A stretch of 51,069 nucleotides of DNA, taken from contig NZ_JAFBEV010000022.1 in NCBI RefSeq assembly GCF_016908935.1, forward strand, positions 1 to 51,069. Direction: 5' to 3'. The first letter of the stretch is position 1, and each line of letters starts with the position of its first letter. This stretch comes from Sporolactobacillus spathodeae. Lineage in GTDB: Bacteria; Bacillota; Bacilli; Bacillales; Sporolactobacillaceae. The notes beneath the pieces were generated by a model, which saw only the letters and a program-made list of their open reading frames with translations, was not told the DNA's origin and made no database searches. The translations under genes were made by a program, and so were the position numbers. Below, in pieces: positions 8,671 through 18,221 of this stretch.

Positions 8671-9557
8671 TGAACAGTAAAGTGACGAATCGAATTGCCC
8701 TGTCGCTGATTGTTCTGTGCGCAGGAATTATGGCGGCGATTTTGCTTGCTTTGCTCGGCTATATACTGGTTAATGGGGTAACCAGTATCTCATGGCGTTT
8801 CCTGACAAGTGAATCTAGCACTTTCCTTGCTGGAGGCGGGATCAAGGATCAGCTTTGGAATTCTTTCTATGTCTTATTTCTTACGATGCTCTTGACTGTT
8901 CCAATTGGCGTATGTGGCGGAATTTACCTTGCAGAATACGCGAAACCGGGAAAATTAACATCTTTTATCCGTTCCTGTGTGGAAGTGCTAGCCTCGCTAC
9001 CGTCAATTGTTGTCGGTATGTTTGGTATGCTACTTTTTGTGAATTATTTTCAATTCCGATATTCCGTTCTCTCCGGTGCGCTCGCATTGACGGTCTTTAA
9101 TTTGCCTGTCATCGTCCGCGTCACAGAAGATGGGTTCCGCGCTTTATCCCGGCATCAGAAGGAAGGCGGATTAGCGCTCGGTATGACGCATTGGCATACG
9201 ATTAAAAAAATTCTCTTACCCGCAGCCTTTCCGAGTATTTTGACAGGCGTCATTCTTTCTGCTGGACGCGTTTTTGGTGAATCGGCAGCGTTGCTGTTTA
9301 CTGCAGGACTTTCTACACCAAATCTGGACTTTGCAAACTGGAATCCGGCATCGCCTAATTCACCGCTGAATATGTTCCGTTCGGCTGAAACACTTTCGGT
9401 GCATATCTGGGCTGTTAATACAAATGGTATTATCCCTGACGTTCAGACGGTTGCTAACGGTTCGGCTGCTGTGCTCGTTATCTGTGTCTTACTCTTCAAT
9501 TTGCTGGCCCGTGGTGTTGGAAAATGGATTCATCAAAAACTTTCAGGAAAAGCTTAA
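8670..9557 (+). CDS. pstA: phosphate ABC transporter permease PstA
   Basis: Second membrane subunit of the Pst importer, 295 aa, with six hydrophobic helices. The EAA loop reads [21 protein letters not shown]. The ATG at 8670 overlaps the TGA of pstC (TGATG), and the N-terminus [16 protein letters not shown] is typical, so the longer open frame beginning at 8586 inside pstC is not used. Confidence 0.94.
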   Translation: MNSKVTNRIALSLIVLCAGIMAAILLALLGYILVNGVTSISWRFLTSESSTFLAGGGIKDQLWNSFYVLFLTMLLTVPIGVCGGIYLAEYAKPGKLTSFIRSCVEVLASLPSIVVGMFGMLLFVNYFQFRYSVLSGALALTVFNLPVIVRVTEDGFRALSRHQKEGGLALGMTHWHTIKKILLPAAFPSILTGVILSAGRVFGESAALLFTAGLSTPNLDFANWNPASPNSPLNMFRSAETLSVHIWAVNTNGIIPDVQTVANGSAAVLVICVLLFNLLARGVGKWIHQKLSGKA

Positions 9558-9570
9558 GGGGGAAATAAAG

Positions 9571-10380
9571 ATGATTCAATTAGAAACAAAAGTAGCGAAC
9601 TTCACAAAGAAAGATATAACTGAGAAACCCGTTCAAATCCATGTTGATAAAGTCAATATTTATTATGGAACAAATCACGCGGTAAAGGATATTTCTATGC
9701 CAATTCACGAAAAATCAATTACTGCATTGATTGGCCCCTCTGGATGTGGCAAATCGACCTTTATTCGCACGATCAATAGAATGAATGATCTGATCCCTTC
9801 TGCGCGCTGCGAAGGAACAATTGAATATAAAGGCGCCAACATTCTCAATCCGAAAATTGATGTGGTTCAGCTTCGTAAAGCGATCGGCATGGTTTTTCAG
9901 CAGCCAAACCCATTTCCAAAATCGATCCGCGAAAATATTCAGCTTCCGCTTAAATTTGCTGGCGTGCGAAACAAAAAGGAATTGCAGGAAATTACTGAGG
10001 ACTGCTTGAAATATGTTGGTTTGTGGGATGAAGTTAAAGATCGACTGGATCGTTCGGCAACAGGTTTATCCGGCGGCCAGCAGCAACGTCTTTGCATCGC
10101 ACGTGCGCTTGCATTGAAACCTCAGGTTATTCTGCTTGATGAACCGACATCAGCGCTTGACCCAGTTTCCAGTTCCAAAATTGAAGAATTGCTACTACAG
10201 CTCAAAGAAGACTATACGGTTGTGATTGTGACACATAATATGCAGCAGGCAGCTCGAATTGCCGACTATACCGCTTTCTTTTACCAGGGCGAGTTGGTTG
10301 AATTTGGCTTTACATCGGATTTATTTAATCACCCGGAGAAAAAGAGCACTGCAGATTATATTTCTGGGCGTTTCGGCTGA
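9571..10380 (+). CDS. pstB: phosphate ABC transporter ATP-binding protein PstB
   Basis: The ATPase that drives phosphate uptake, 269 aa. All ABC motifs are present: Walker [10 protein letters not shown], signature [15 protein letters not shown], Walker [14 protein letters not shown], and H-loop VTHNMQQ. The ATG at 9571 follows an AAGGGGGA Shine-Dalgarno at the end of pstA; the same frame is open into pstA but has no ribosome site there. No phoU follows, although phoU often closes pst operons; the two-component genes phoPR come next instead. Confidence 0.95.
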   Translation: MIQLETKVANFTKKDITEKPVQIHVDKVNIYYGTNHAVKDISMPIHEKSITALIGPSGCGKSTFIRTINRMNDLIPSARCEGTIEYKGANILNPKIDVVQLRKAIGMVFQQPNPFPKSIRENIQLPLKFAGVRNKKELQEITEDCLKYVGLWDEVKDRLDRSATGLSGGQQQRLCIARALALKPQVILLDEPTSALDPVSSSKIEELLLQLKEDYTVVIVTHNMQQAARIADYTAFFYQGELVEFGFTSDLFNHPEKKSTADYISGRFG

Positions 10381-10392
10381 TCGTCAACTGGA

Positions 10393-10421
10393 TTGCGCCG
10401 CTTTTCCAATACAGGTACAAT
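10393..10421 (+). promoter_or_regulatory. weak candidate promoter of phoPR
   Basis: TTGCGC (3 of 6), a 17-base spacer and TACAAT (5 of 6) between pstB and phoP. No terminator is seen after pstB, so phoPR may also be read through from the pst promoter. Confidence 0.3.
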
Positions 10422-10486
10422 ACAAGTGTATCCATGTTATGGAAAAGTATTGGAACAATTTACAATGAAACAGAGGTGTTGTCCTC

Positions 10487-11182
10487 TTGCCTAAGAAAAT
10501 TCTTGTTGTCGATGATGAACCGTCGATTGTAACCCTACTTTCATTTAATTTAACAAAAGCAGGTTTTGATGTGATTTCCGCAGGTAAAGGTTCCGAAGTG
10601 TTGCCACTTGTTCGCGAGCAACATCCGGATCTGATTGTCCTCGATTTAATGTTGCCGGAAATGGACGGAATGGACGTGTGCAAACAACTACGGCAGGAAT
10701 TTATTAATGTTCCGATTATTATGCTGACAGCTAGAGATGATGAACTGGATAAAGTGCTGGGACTTGAACTGGGCGCAGATGATTATTTGACAAAACCATT
10801 TAGTCCTCGTGAACTTGTTGCACGTGTAAAGGCAATTCTGCGGCGCACCGAGCTTGGAAGCAGGGATCAGAGTGCTATGCTGATTGCCGGCGATCTGCGC
10901 GTTTTCCCAGATAAATTCGAAGCGACCTTTAAAGGCGAGGAAATGGTACTGACACCGAAAGAATTTGAATTGTTGGTCTATCTGATGCGGCATAAAGGAC
11001 GCGTGTTGACGCGGGAGCAATTATTGAATGCCGTATGGAATTACGATTTCGCTGGGGACACACGGATTGTAGACGTTCATGTGAGCCATTTACGTGAAAA
11101 AATCGAGGATGTGACACGTAAACCCGTTTATATCAAGACCGTCAGAGGGCTGGGTTATAAATTTGAAGAACCGAAGAGTTGA
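10487..11182 (+). CDS. phoP: phosphate response regulator PhoP (OmpR family)
   Basis: Transcription factor of the Pho regulon, 231 aa. The receiver domain (about 1-120) has the acidic pocket D9-D10, phospho-acceptor D53 in VLDLMLPEMDG, and Lys in YLTKPFSPREL. The C-terminal winged helix includes LTPKEFELLVYLMRHKG and DVHVSHLREKIE. The start is TTG at 10487, with AGAGGTG about 10 bases upstream. It overlaps phoR by 20 bases. Its expected binding sites are found upstream of pstS. Confidence 0.95.
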   Translation: MPKKILVVDDEPSIVTLLSFNLTKAGFDVISAGKGSEVLPLVREQHPDLIVLDLMLPEMDGMDVCKQLRQEFINVPIIMLTARDDELDKVLGLELGADDYLTKPFSPRELVARVKAILRRTELGSRDQSAMLIAGDLRVFPDKFEATFKGEEMVLTPKEFELLVYLMRHKGRVLTREQLLNAVWNYDFAGDTRIVDVHVSHLREKIEDVTRKPVYIKTVRGLGYKFEEPKS

Positions 11183-12875
11183 GTGGCAAATAATACTGCG
11201 ATGGGTACTTGTTATTGTTCTGCTTCTGTTTGTACTCAGCGTGTCTGAAAAAGTAATTGAATTATCTTGCCAACACCAAGATCGACTAGCAATGGAAAAT
11301 CGCTGGGAATGGATTCGGCAAGTGATATTGGCCAGTGGCACTAACTCGCAGATCAATGCAGAACTCGCGAATTATGCGGCAAAGGAACACATTAAGATTA
11401 CGCGTTATCAGAAAGACGGAACACCTGTTTTCACAACAGATGCTGCAGGCGATAAAACTATTTTGGGCCTGAAAGGTACTCATCCGCCGATCTTTCAAGA
11501 AAAAGGGGACCATTCCCTGTACATAGGCCGCTTGTACTCGAATCAGAAGAGCAGCGGCTATTTGTTGATTCAAGGCAGACGCACAAAGATTGTCGGCCTT
11601 GAATTGCTCTATATCCTTCTTTTTCTTGGTGGATTATCGATTGTCTATTTTCGCGAACGACTCGATCGCTCGTATACGGAACCGATACGCTTTGCCGCAC
11701 AAATGGCTGAATCCTCATTGAACGGCAAGTATCATCTCATTGCTTCTGATAATGCAAAGCATGAAGATGTGCTTCACATGAATCTCAATTTGAATCGACT
11801 GACCGAAAAGATGAGCGAAATGGATCGCTCGTTGTCTCGCCAGCGCAGAAGCATGGGCACTTTAATTGAAAATATTGGCAACGGCCTGCTCTTAATCGAT
11901 GGCAATCATCGCATTAGCTACGTTAATAAGGCCTTCAAAGAAATTTTTAATACCGAAGCCGCCCATTGGTTAATGGCTGACTATGAATGGGCGATCCCCT
12001 ATGACGGCATCAAGATATTGGTTCGAAAAGTTTTTGCCGACAAAGCACGCGTTACGGAACAAATGCAACTAACGGTCGGCATTAATCGACTCTATTTTGA
12101 TGTATCGGCTGCGCCTGTGCTCGATTACCGCTCTAGAGTACAAAGTATTGTCGTTGTTTTCCATGATATAACGGCGTTAAAAAAATTGGAAAGCATGCGA
12201 CGAGATTTTGTCGCAAACGTGTCCCACGAGCTTCGGACGCCGATTACATCGATTATTGGTTTCACTGAAACGCTGCTTGACGGCGCTAGAGAGGATCGTC
12301 AATCGGAAGAGCAATTTTTGAATATCATTCTCCTTGAAGGACAGCGGCTGAAAAGTCTGGTTTCCGATCTGCTTGATTTATCGAAAATTGAACGCGAACA
12401 TTTTGAATTGGATTGGCAGGATGTATCACTTAGCGAACTGCTCGATACCGTTTTACTGATCTTTAAAGAGAAGGCTGAATCAAAGCATATTACGGTTAAA
12501 CGCCTGTCTGGACCAGCGGGAAATGTAGTCGGCGACTCCTTTCGTATCCGTCAGATCATGATTAATCTGATAAATAACGCCATTGCTTATACGCCCGAAC
12601 ACGGATCGATTACGATCACAGTCGAGGAGACGAAAACAACGGCTGGATTCACTGTCTCAGATACAGGTATCGGGATCGCCACCGATCAAATTCCACGAAT
12701 ATTTGAACGCTTCTATCGTGTCGATAAGGCGCGTAGCCGCGATTCCGGTGGGACGGGGCTGGGTCTCGCAATTGTCAAGCATCTGGTCGAGGCCCACCAT
12801 GGACGGATTCATGTGACCAGTCAGTTGGGACAGGGGACCACGTTTACGATTACTTTTAATAGAACGCTTGCTTAG
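11163..12875 (+). CDS. phoR: phosphate sensor histidine kinase PhoR
   Basis: Membrane sensor kinase, 570 aa. TM1 at about 11-27, an extracytoplasmic domain, TM2 at about 146-162, then a HAMP/linker and a PAS-like domain (about 230-340). HisKA follows with H355 in VSHELRTP, then HATPase with the N-box NLINNAIAYT and the G-boxes DTGIGI and GGTGLGLAIVKH. The TTG start at 11163 lies inside phoP, implying translational coupling; no better start exists in frame. In Bacillus the PAS domain reads wall-teichoic-acid intermediates; whether that holds here is not visible. Confidence 0.94.
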   Translation: MKNRRVEWQIILRWVLVIVLLLFVLSVSEKVIELSCQHQDRLAMENRWEWIRQVILASGTNSQINAELANYAAKEHIKITRYQKDGTPVFTTDAAGDKTILGLKGTHPPIFQEKGDHSLYIGRLYSNQKSSGYLLIQGRRTKIVGLELLYILLFLGGLSIVYFRERLDRSYTEPIRFAAQMAESSLNGKYHLIASDNAKHEDVLHMNLNLNRLTEKMSEMDRSLSRQRRSMGTLIENIGNGLLLIDGNHRISYVNKAFKEIFNTEAAHWLMADYEWAIPYDGIKILVRKVFADKARVTEQMQLTVGINRLYFDVSAAPVLDYRSRVQSIVVVFHDITALKKLESMRRDFVANVSHELRTPITSIIGFTETLLDGAREDRQSEEQFLNIILLEGQRLKSLVSDLLDLSKIEREHFELDWQDVSLSELLDTVLLIFKEKAESKHITVKRLSGPAGNVVGDSFRIRQIMINLINNAIAYTPEHGSITITVEETKTTAGFTVSDTGIGIATDQIPRIFERFYRVDKARSRDSGGTGLGLAIVKHLVEAHHGRIHVTSQLGQGTTFTITFNRTLA

Positions 12876-13004
12876 AAATAATTTTGAGTTGGACTACGCT
12901 TGCTGATCATGCTGAAACGCCTGCGCGTCAGCCGCTATTAAGGCGCAGAAGTGGTTGATTGGATAAAAGATTCAGCTTGCTTTAAAATAGAAAAGGAACG
13001 CCAA

Positions 13005-13034
13005 AATCCGGGAGATTCGCTTCCGGATTTTTTT
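13005..13034 (+). terminator. intrinsic terminator after phoR
   Basis: AATCCGG (13005-13011) pairs with CCGGATT (13023-13029), followed by a run of T. Confidence 0.75.
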
Positions 13035-13118
13035 CACTGTGGATCTTTGAGAAATACTTCATTTAACGAGCGGCATAGGAGCGTATGCAGACATTTGATT
13101 CACTTTGGGACAGGTGAT

Positions 13119-13223
13119 GCCCCACAGACTACACCCTGTCTGAGGAGACGCGCGACGCCCGCGGCAAGCGAGCAGCCGAAGCACATTTGATACAAATAAG
13201 GACCAGGCGTAGCCTGTTTTTCT
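13119..13223 (+). repeat. dispersed repeat, copy 2 (mainly right half)
   Basis: CTGTCTGAGGAGACGCGCGA, then a CCCGCGG/CAAGCGAGC core at about 13154-13171, and a tail GGACCAGGCGTAGCCTGTTTTTC that is a hairpin plus T-run. It occupies the 435-bp gap between phoR and polA, together with the phoR terminator; the rest of the gap shows nothing clear. Confidence 0.7.
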
Positions 13224-13310
13224 TATACATTAAGAGCGTATAAATTTTATAACCACTTGGGTTCTGTCGCAGCTTGAGCAGACAGGATTCGAATTGAAGG
13301 AGGATATTGA

Positions 13311-15941
13311 ATGAAGAAGCTTGTTCTAATTGATGGAAATAATGTTGTCTATCGCGCTTTTTTTGCGCTCCCACTGTTGAATAATAACCAAGGCATGTAT
13401 ACCAATGCCGTTTATGGTTTTACGATGATGCTGATGAAAGTGATTGCGGACGAGCAGCCGACCCATTTGCTCGTCGCTTTCGATGCCGGCAAGACGACGT
13501 TTCGCCACGAAACCTATAAAGAATATAAGGGTGGTCGGCAAAAAACACCGCCTGAATTGTCGCAACAGTTCCCACTTGTATTCGAATTGCTGGATGCCAT
13601 GGGCATTCAGCGGTATGAACTTGATAATTATGAAGCTGATGATATTGTCGGGACGCTTTCGCGCCAAGCGCAAAATGCCGGCTTCGAAGTTGAAATTGTA
13701 ACAGGTGATAAGGATTATCTGCAGTTGGTCGATGATCATATTTCTGTTTCCTTGATTAAAAAGGGCATCACAGAAACAGATAGTTATAATCGGTCACGGG
13801 TTCATGAACGCTATGGCATTGATCCGGAAGCGGTAGTTGATTTAAAAGGTTTGATGGGCGATGCTTCTGATAATATTCCCGGCGTTCCTGGGGTCGGTGA
13901 AAAAACGGCGATGAAATTGCTCGGCCAGTTTGGAACAATTGAATCGGTTTATGAACATCTGGAGCAAATCAGCGGGAAGAAGCTGAAAGAGAATCTTGAA
14001 AATAATCAGCAGCAGGCGTTGATGAGCAAAGTGATTGCCACGATTGATAGAGAGTCGCCAGTTGAAGTTGGGCTGGAAGATTGCGCGTTTCATCAAGCCA
14101 TCACGCCAAAATTGACAGCACTCTTTCGTGATCTCGGTTTTCAATCACTGCTTGAAAAAATCGGTGCTGGCGCAACTGAGGATACGACAGAAAAGGTCGC
14201 TTCGGTCACGGTCATGCAGCTTGACCACTTTTCTACCGACACGGTTGATACGTCAACCGCTCTGATTGCAGAAATGCTGGATAGCAATTATCATTATGGC
14301 GCCATTATCGGTTTCTCCTGGGCAAGCAATAAAGGAATTTTTTATATGGATACGGAGACAGCATTGGCTGATCCGGCTTTTGCCGAGTGGCTCGTTGATG
14401 ATCAGAAAGAGAAAATCCTGATGGATAGTAAAGCTGTCGAAGTTGCGCTCAAATGGCGTGGCCTCGACCTTCGTGGGATCCGTTTTGATGCGCGTCTGGC
14501 CGCCTATCTCATTGATACGACCGAGGCAGGCATGGATCTTGCTCAGCTCGCTCGAAAACGTGGTATTGACTGCGGGCAAGCGGATGATGACTTTTACGGC
14601 AAGGGCGTCAAAAGAAAAATTCCTTCAGGAGAACCGTTGATTCAGCATCTCGGCCGCAAAGCACAGGGACTGCTTGCGCTTGCTCCGATTTTAGAAAAAG
14701 AATTGGAAGATAATCAACAGAGAGATCTTTTATTTCATCTCGAGTTGCCACTTGCCCGAGTGCTTGCGAAAATGGAATACACAGGTGTGAAAACGAGCGC
14801 TGGCACGCTGCGTGCGATGGGCGGCGAATTGGAGCGGACACTTAAGATTATTGAACAAGATATCTATCAAATGGCGGGACTCTCATTCAATATAAACTCA
14901 CCGAAACAGCTCGGTGAAATCCTTTTTGAGAAATTGCAGCTGCCAGCGATCAAGAAAACGAAGACCGGCTATTCAACTGCTGCCGATGTGCTGGAAAAAC
15001 TACGCGGCCACCATGAAATCATTGATCGGATTCTGGATTTTCGTCAGCTCGGCAAGTTGAAATCCACTTATGTCGAAGGGCTACTGAAAGTCATCAATGA
15101 AAAGGATGGAAAGATTCATACCTGTTACAATCAGGCATTGACGCAAACGGGACGGCTTAGCTCGGTCGATCCGAATCTCCAGAATATCCCGATCCGTCTG
15201 GAAGAAGGACGCAAGATCCGTCAGGCGTTCCTGCCTGCGGAGCCGGGTTGGCAGATTTTTTCAGCCGACTATTCACAGATTGAATTGCGCGTCTTGGCAC
15301 ATATTGCCGATGACACGAACTTGAAACAGGCCTTTATTGATGAAATGGATATCCACACCAAGACAGCAATGGATGTCTTCGGCGTCTCGAAGGAGGAAGT
15401 GACGCCACTGATGCGCCGACATGCCAAAGCAGTCAATTTCGGTATTATTTATGGGATCAGCGATTACGGACTGTCACAGAATATCGGTATTTCACGCAAG
15501 GAAGCTGGCCAATTTATTGAAAAATATCTGATGAGCTATCCCGGTGTTCAAAAGTATATGGATGAGATTGTGAAGAAAGCGCGCGAAGACGGTTATGTAA
15601 CGACGTTGCTGAACCGGCGCCGCTATCTGCCGGATATACATAGCCGCAATTTCAACCAACGTAGTTTTGCAGAACGGACAGCGATGAATACGCCGATTCA
15701 AGGCAGTGCGGCAGACGTGATCAAACTGGCGATGATTCAGATGGATGAGCGACTTAAGGCAGAACATCTGAAATCCAGGCTGCTCCTTCAAGTGCATGAC
15801 GAATTGATTTTTGAAGTGCCGGATGAAGAACTTGACGTCATGAAACAGATCGTGCCGGACGTTATGGAGCACGCGATCGCACTCCACGTGCCGCTTGAAG
15901 TTCAGTGTGCGTATGGCCCAACTTGGTATGACGCGAAATAA
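13311..15941 (+). CDS. polA: DNA polymerase I
   Basis: Repair and Okazaki-fragment polymerase, 876 aa. The N-terminal 5' nuclease (about 1-290) includes LIDGNNVVYRAFF and the helix-hairpin-helix region GVPGVGEKTAMKLL. The middle 3'-5' exonuclease-like domain lacks the acidic DxE motif, as in other Bacillus Pol I. The polymerase domain has motif A SADYSQIELRVLAH, motif B RRHAKAVNFGIIYGIS and motif C QVHDELIFEVP. AAGGAGGA lies 7 bases before the ATG. It heads a polA-mutM-coaE group conserved in Bacilli. Confidence 0.96.
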   Translation: MKKLVLIDGNNVVYRAFFALPLLNNNQGMYTNAVYGFTMMLMKVIADEQPTHLLVAFDAGKTTFRHETYKEYKGGRQKTPPELSQQFPLVFELLDAMGIQRYELDNYEADDIVGTLSRQAQNAGFEVEIVTGDKDYLQLVDDHISVSLIKKGITETDSYNRSRVHERYGIDPEAVVDLKGLMGDASDNIPGVPGVGEKTAMKLLGQFGTIESVYEHLEQISGKKLKENLENNQQQALMSKVIATIDRESPVEVGLEDCAFHQAITPKLTALFRDLGFQSLLEKIGAGATEDTTEKVASVTVMQLDHFSTDTVDTSTALIAEMLDSNYHYGAIIGFSWASNKGIFYMDTETALADPAFAEWLVDDQKEKILMDSKAVEVALKWRGLDLRGIRFDARLAAYLIDTTEAGMDLAQLARKRGIDCGQADDDFYGKGVKRKIPSGEPLIQHLGRKAQGLLALAPILEKELEDNQQRDLLFHLELPLARVLAKMEYTGVKTSAGTLRAMGGELERTLKIIEQDIYQMAGLSFNINSPKQLGEILFEKLQLPAIKKTKTGYSTAADVLEKLRGHHEIIDRILDFRQLGKLKSTYVEGLLKVINEKDGKIHTCYNQALTQTGRLSSVDPNLQNIPIRLEEGRKIRQAFLPAEPGWQIFSADYSQIELRVLAHIADDTNLKQAFIDEMDIHTKTAMDVFGVSKEEVTPLMRRHAKAVNFGIIYGISDYGLSQNIGISRKEAGQFIEKYLMSYPGVQKYMDEIVKKAREDGYVTTLLNRRRYLPDIHSRNFNQRSFAERTAMNTPIQGSAADVIKLAMIQMDERLKAEHLKSRLLLQVHDELIFEVPDEELDVMKQIVPDVMEHAIALHVPLEVQCAYGPTWYDAK

Positions 15942-15990
15942 ATTTACGAAAGTTTCTGCCGTGAGAAGTTATTCGGAAAGAGGAAAAAAG

Positions 15991-16092
15991 TAGAGCATGC
16001 GAAAATGCACGGGCGTCTCGTCGCAAGCGAACAACTAAAGTGGGGTAGAGAGTAAACCGCGCTTGATTCATATAAAAAGGACTTGGCAAAAC
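15991..16092 (+). repeat. degenerate dispersed-repeat remnant
   Basis: Only short matches remain: GCATGCGAAAATGCACGGGCG, TCGCAAGCGA and the tail AAAAAGGACTTGGCA. Position (between polA and mutM) and order of these blocks fit the family, but the copy is badly decayed. Confidence 0.35.
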
Positions 16093-16123
16093 GAAAATTT
16101 TCTCAAGAAAGGATGAATGGATG

Positions 16124-16963
16124 ATGCCGGAACTACCGGAAGTCGAAACTGTAAAGAGAACGTTGAATGAATTGATTCCCGGTAAAACCATCTCAGAAGT
16201 AGAAGTGCGTTGGCCGAATATTATTCGCAGACCGGATGACCCGGCAGAATTCGCGCAGATGCTCAGCGGTGAGACGATTCGATGCGTGGATCGACGCGGA
16301 AAATTCCTGCTCTTTCGACTGGATCATCTTGTCATGGTTTCCCATCTGCGCATGGAGGGGCGTTATCGGCTCGATCCGGAAAATGTGCCGATCGACCGCT
16401 ATACACACGTTATCTTTCATTTTACCGATGGGACTGCGCTCCGCTATCGTGACGTGCGAAAATTCGGGACGATGCATCTTTTCCGACCGGGGGAAGAGGA
16501 GACGCAGCTGCCACTTAGCAAACTTGGGCCGGAGCCTTTCTCTTCGGTATTTACTGTACGGTGTCTCAAACAGGCATGTTTACGGACAAGCAGAGCGATA
16601 AAACCCGTTCTGCTTGATCAGACTGCAGTAGTTGGCCTTGGCAATATCTATGTCGATGAAGCGCTGTTCCGCGCACGGATTCATCCGCTCACCCCAGCAG
16701 CTTCACTGAGCCTTGCAAAAGTCCGTCGATTGCATGAGGCAATTGTAAGCACTTTGTCCGAAGCGGTTGCACTGGGCGGCAGCTCTGTGCGGACATTTGT
16801 GAATAGCCAAGGTCACATGGGCCTTTTTCAACAAAAGTTGCAAGTTTATGGGCAACAGGGCGAACCATGCCCGATTTGCGGTACGGTGATTGAGAAAATC
16901 AAAGTCGGCGGGCGCGGCACGCATCTATGTCCGCATTGTCAGAGAAGAGGAAAAACATTATGA
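16124..16963 (+). CDS. mutM: formamidopyrimidine-DNA glycosylase
   Basis: Removes oxidised purines (8-oxoguanine, Fapy) from DNA and nicks the site by beta/delta elimination. The protein is 279 aa. The N-terminus PELPEVETV carries the catalytic Pro and Glu, which must follow the initiator Met directly; this decides for ATG at 16124 rather than the ATG at 16121. The C-terminal zinc finger is CPIC...CPHC, ending in QRRGKTL. The stop overlaps the coaE start (ATGA). Confidence 0.95.
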   Translation: MPELPEVETVKRTLNELIPGKTISEVEVRWPNIIRRPDDPAEFAQMLSGETIRCVDRRGKFLLFRLDHLVMVSHLRMEGRYRLDPENVPIDRYTHVIFHFTDGTALRYRDVRKFGTMHLFRPGEEETQLPLSKLGPEPFSSVFTVRCLKQACLRTSRAIKPVLLDQTAVVGLGNIYVDEALFRARIHPLTPAASLSLAKVRRLHEAIVSTLSEAVALGGSSVRTFVNSQGHMGLFQQKLQVYGQQGEPCPICGTVIEKIKVGGRGTHLCPHCQRRGKTL

Positions 16964-17556
16964 TCCGAATCGGATTGACGGGAGGCATTGCCAGCGGAAA
17001 AAGCACAGTTGCAACCTGGCTGAAGGAAATGGGATTCCCTCTGATCGATGCCGACCAAATCGCACGGGATGTCGTGCGACCGGGTGAAGAAGGCCTGGTA
17101 CGTCTTGTCGCACGCTTTGGACGTGGTGTGCTCCATGCGGATGGTTCGCTTGACCGCGGCAAACTGGGGCGCCTTGTCTTTGCCGATCAAGAAAAACGAA
17201 AAGAATTGAACGCGCTGCTTCATCCCTTGATTCGTCGGCGCATGCGGGAGACACTCGATGCGCTGCAGGCTCAAGGACTGCCGGTTGTCTTTCTCGATAT
17301 TCCGCTTCTGTTTGAAAGTGGTCTTGAGGATTGGACGGATCGGAGCATTGTTGTTTATGTGCCTCAGCCGATTCAGCTTAAACGATTGATGGAGCGAAAT
17401 CAATTGGGAGAAGAAGAGGCAATGGCCCGCATTCGTGCACAAATGCCGCTTGCTGAGAAACGAAAGATGGCTACGGCAGTAATCGATAACAGTGGGCCCC
17501 AAGTCCAGACACATGAACAACTGCGCGATCTGCTCAAAAGTTGGGATCTCATTTGA
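16960..17556 (+). CDS. coaE: dephospho-CoA kinase
   Basis: Last step of coenzyme A synthesis, phosphorylating the 3'-OH of dephospho-CoA. The protein is 198 aa, the usual length. The P-loop GGIASGKST is at residues 9-17 and DADQIARDVV and VFLDIPLLFESG are family segments. ATG at 16960 overlaps the mutM TGA by 2 bases, a coupled junction, and is preferred to the in-frame ATG at 16927 inside mutM. In B. subtilis ytaF and gapB lie near this point; they are absent here. Confidence 0.95.
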   Translation: MIRIGLTGGIASGKSTVATWLKEMGFPLIDADQIARDVVRPGEEGLVRLVARFGRGVLHADGSLDRGKLGRLVFADQEKRKELNALLHPLIRRRMRETLDALQAQGLPVVFLDIPLLFESGLEDWTDRSIVVYVPQPIQLKRLMERNQLGEEEAMARIRAQMPLAEKRKMATAVIDNSGPQVQTHEQLRDLLKSWDLI

Positions 17557-17602
17557 GCTTTCTCATCGTGTAATAATTTGTCGATCGGTGCCCGAGCTGA
17601 TC

Positions 17603-17631
17603 TTTTCATAATGCTTCGGGTAAGATAAAAT
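17603..17631 (+). promoter_or_regulatory. promoter of nrdR
   Basis: TTTTCA (4 of 6), a 17-base spacer and TAAAAT (5 of 6), with a short leader before nrdR. Confidence 0.45.
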
Positions 17632-17664
17632 AGAATTATTAATAAGTCAAACGAGGTGGGAGCC

Positions 17665-18180
17665 ATGCGCTGCCCAAATTGTAAAAAAATGGGATCTAAA
17701 GTGCTGGATTCACGACCGGTCAATAGCGGACGAGCCATTCGCAGACGACGTGAATGCGAAATTTGTCATTATCGTTTCACAACTTTTGAGAAGGTGGAAG
17801 AAATTCCGCTTGTCGTTGTGAAAAAAGGCGATACCCGCGAAGCATTCAATCGCGACAAAATGCTAAGGGGCTTGATTAAAGCCTGTGAGAAAAGGCCTGT
17901 TTCGCTTGAACGCTTGGAACAGATTGCCAATGATGTCGAAAAAACACTGCGTGATGACGGGCGGAGCGAAGTCAATAGTCACCAGATCGGTGAATTAGTC
18001 ATGAATGAGCTGGCAAAGGTTGATGAAGTTGCCTATGTCCGATTCGCTTCCGTCTATCGCCAGTTTAAGGATATTAATGTTTTTGCTCGTGAAATTCAAG
18101 AATTGAAAGATCAATTGGAGAAAGAAAAAAATCACAGGAACAGAGCAGAATCACTGGACAGTGAAACTGATCCAGATTGA
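17665..18180 (+). CDS. nrdR: transcriptional repressor NrdR
   Basis: Nucleotide-sensing repressor of ribonucleotide reductase genes. The protein is 171 aa. The zinc ribbon is formed by C3, C6, C31 and C34 with the basic RRRRE segment, followed by an ATP-cone domain (about 49-139). The ATG at 17665 has GAGGTGGG just upstream and gives the canonical N-terminus MRCPNC; the GTG at 17656 lies within the Shine-Dalgarno itself. In Bacillus it stands before dnaB-dnaI, as here. Confidence 0.95.
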   Translation: MRCPNCKKMGSKVLDSRPVNSGRAIRRRRECEICHYRFTTFEKVEEIPLVVVKKGDTREAFNRDKMLRGLIKACEKRPVSLERLEQIANDVEKTLRDDGRSEVNSHQIGELVMNELAKVDEVAYVRFASVYRQFKDINVFAREIQELKDQLEKEKNHRNRAESLDSETDPD

Positions 18181-18221
18181 GACTGCGGTTCCGCTGTTCT
18201 ATTTGAGCGAGGAGGGCGTCC

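Noticed and set aside
16939-17520. 193-aa minus-strand frame opposite coaE
   Set aside because: Antisense shadow of a clearly conserved gene; no ribosome site and no family resemblance.
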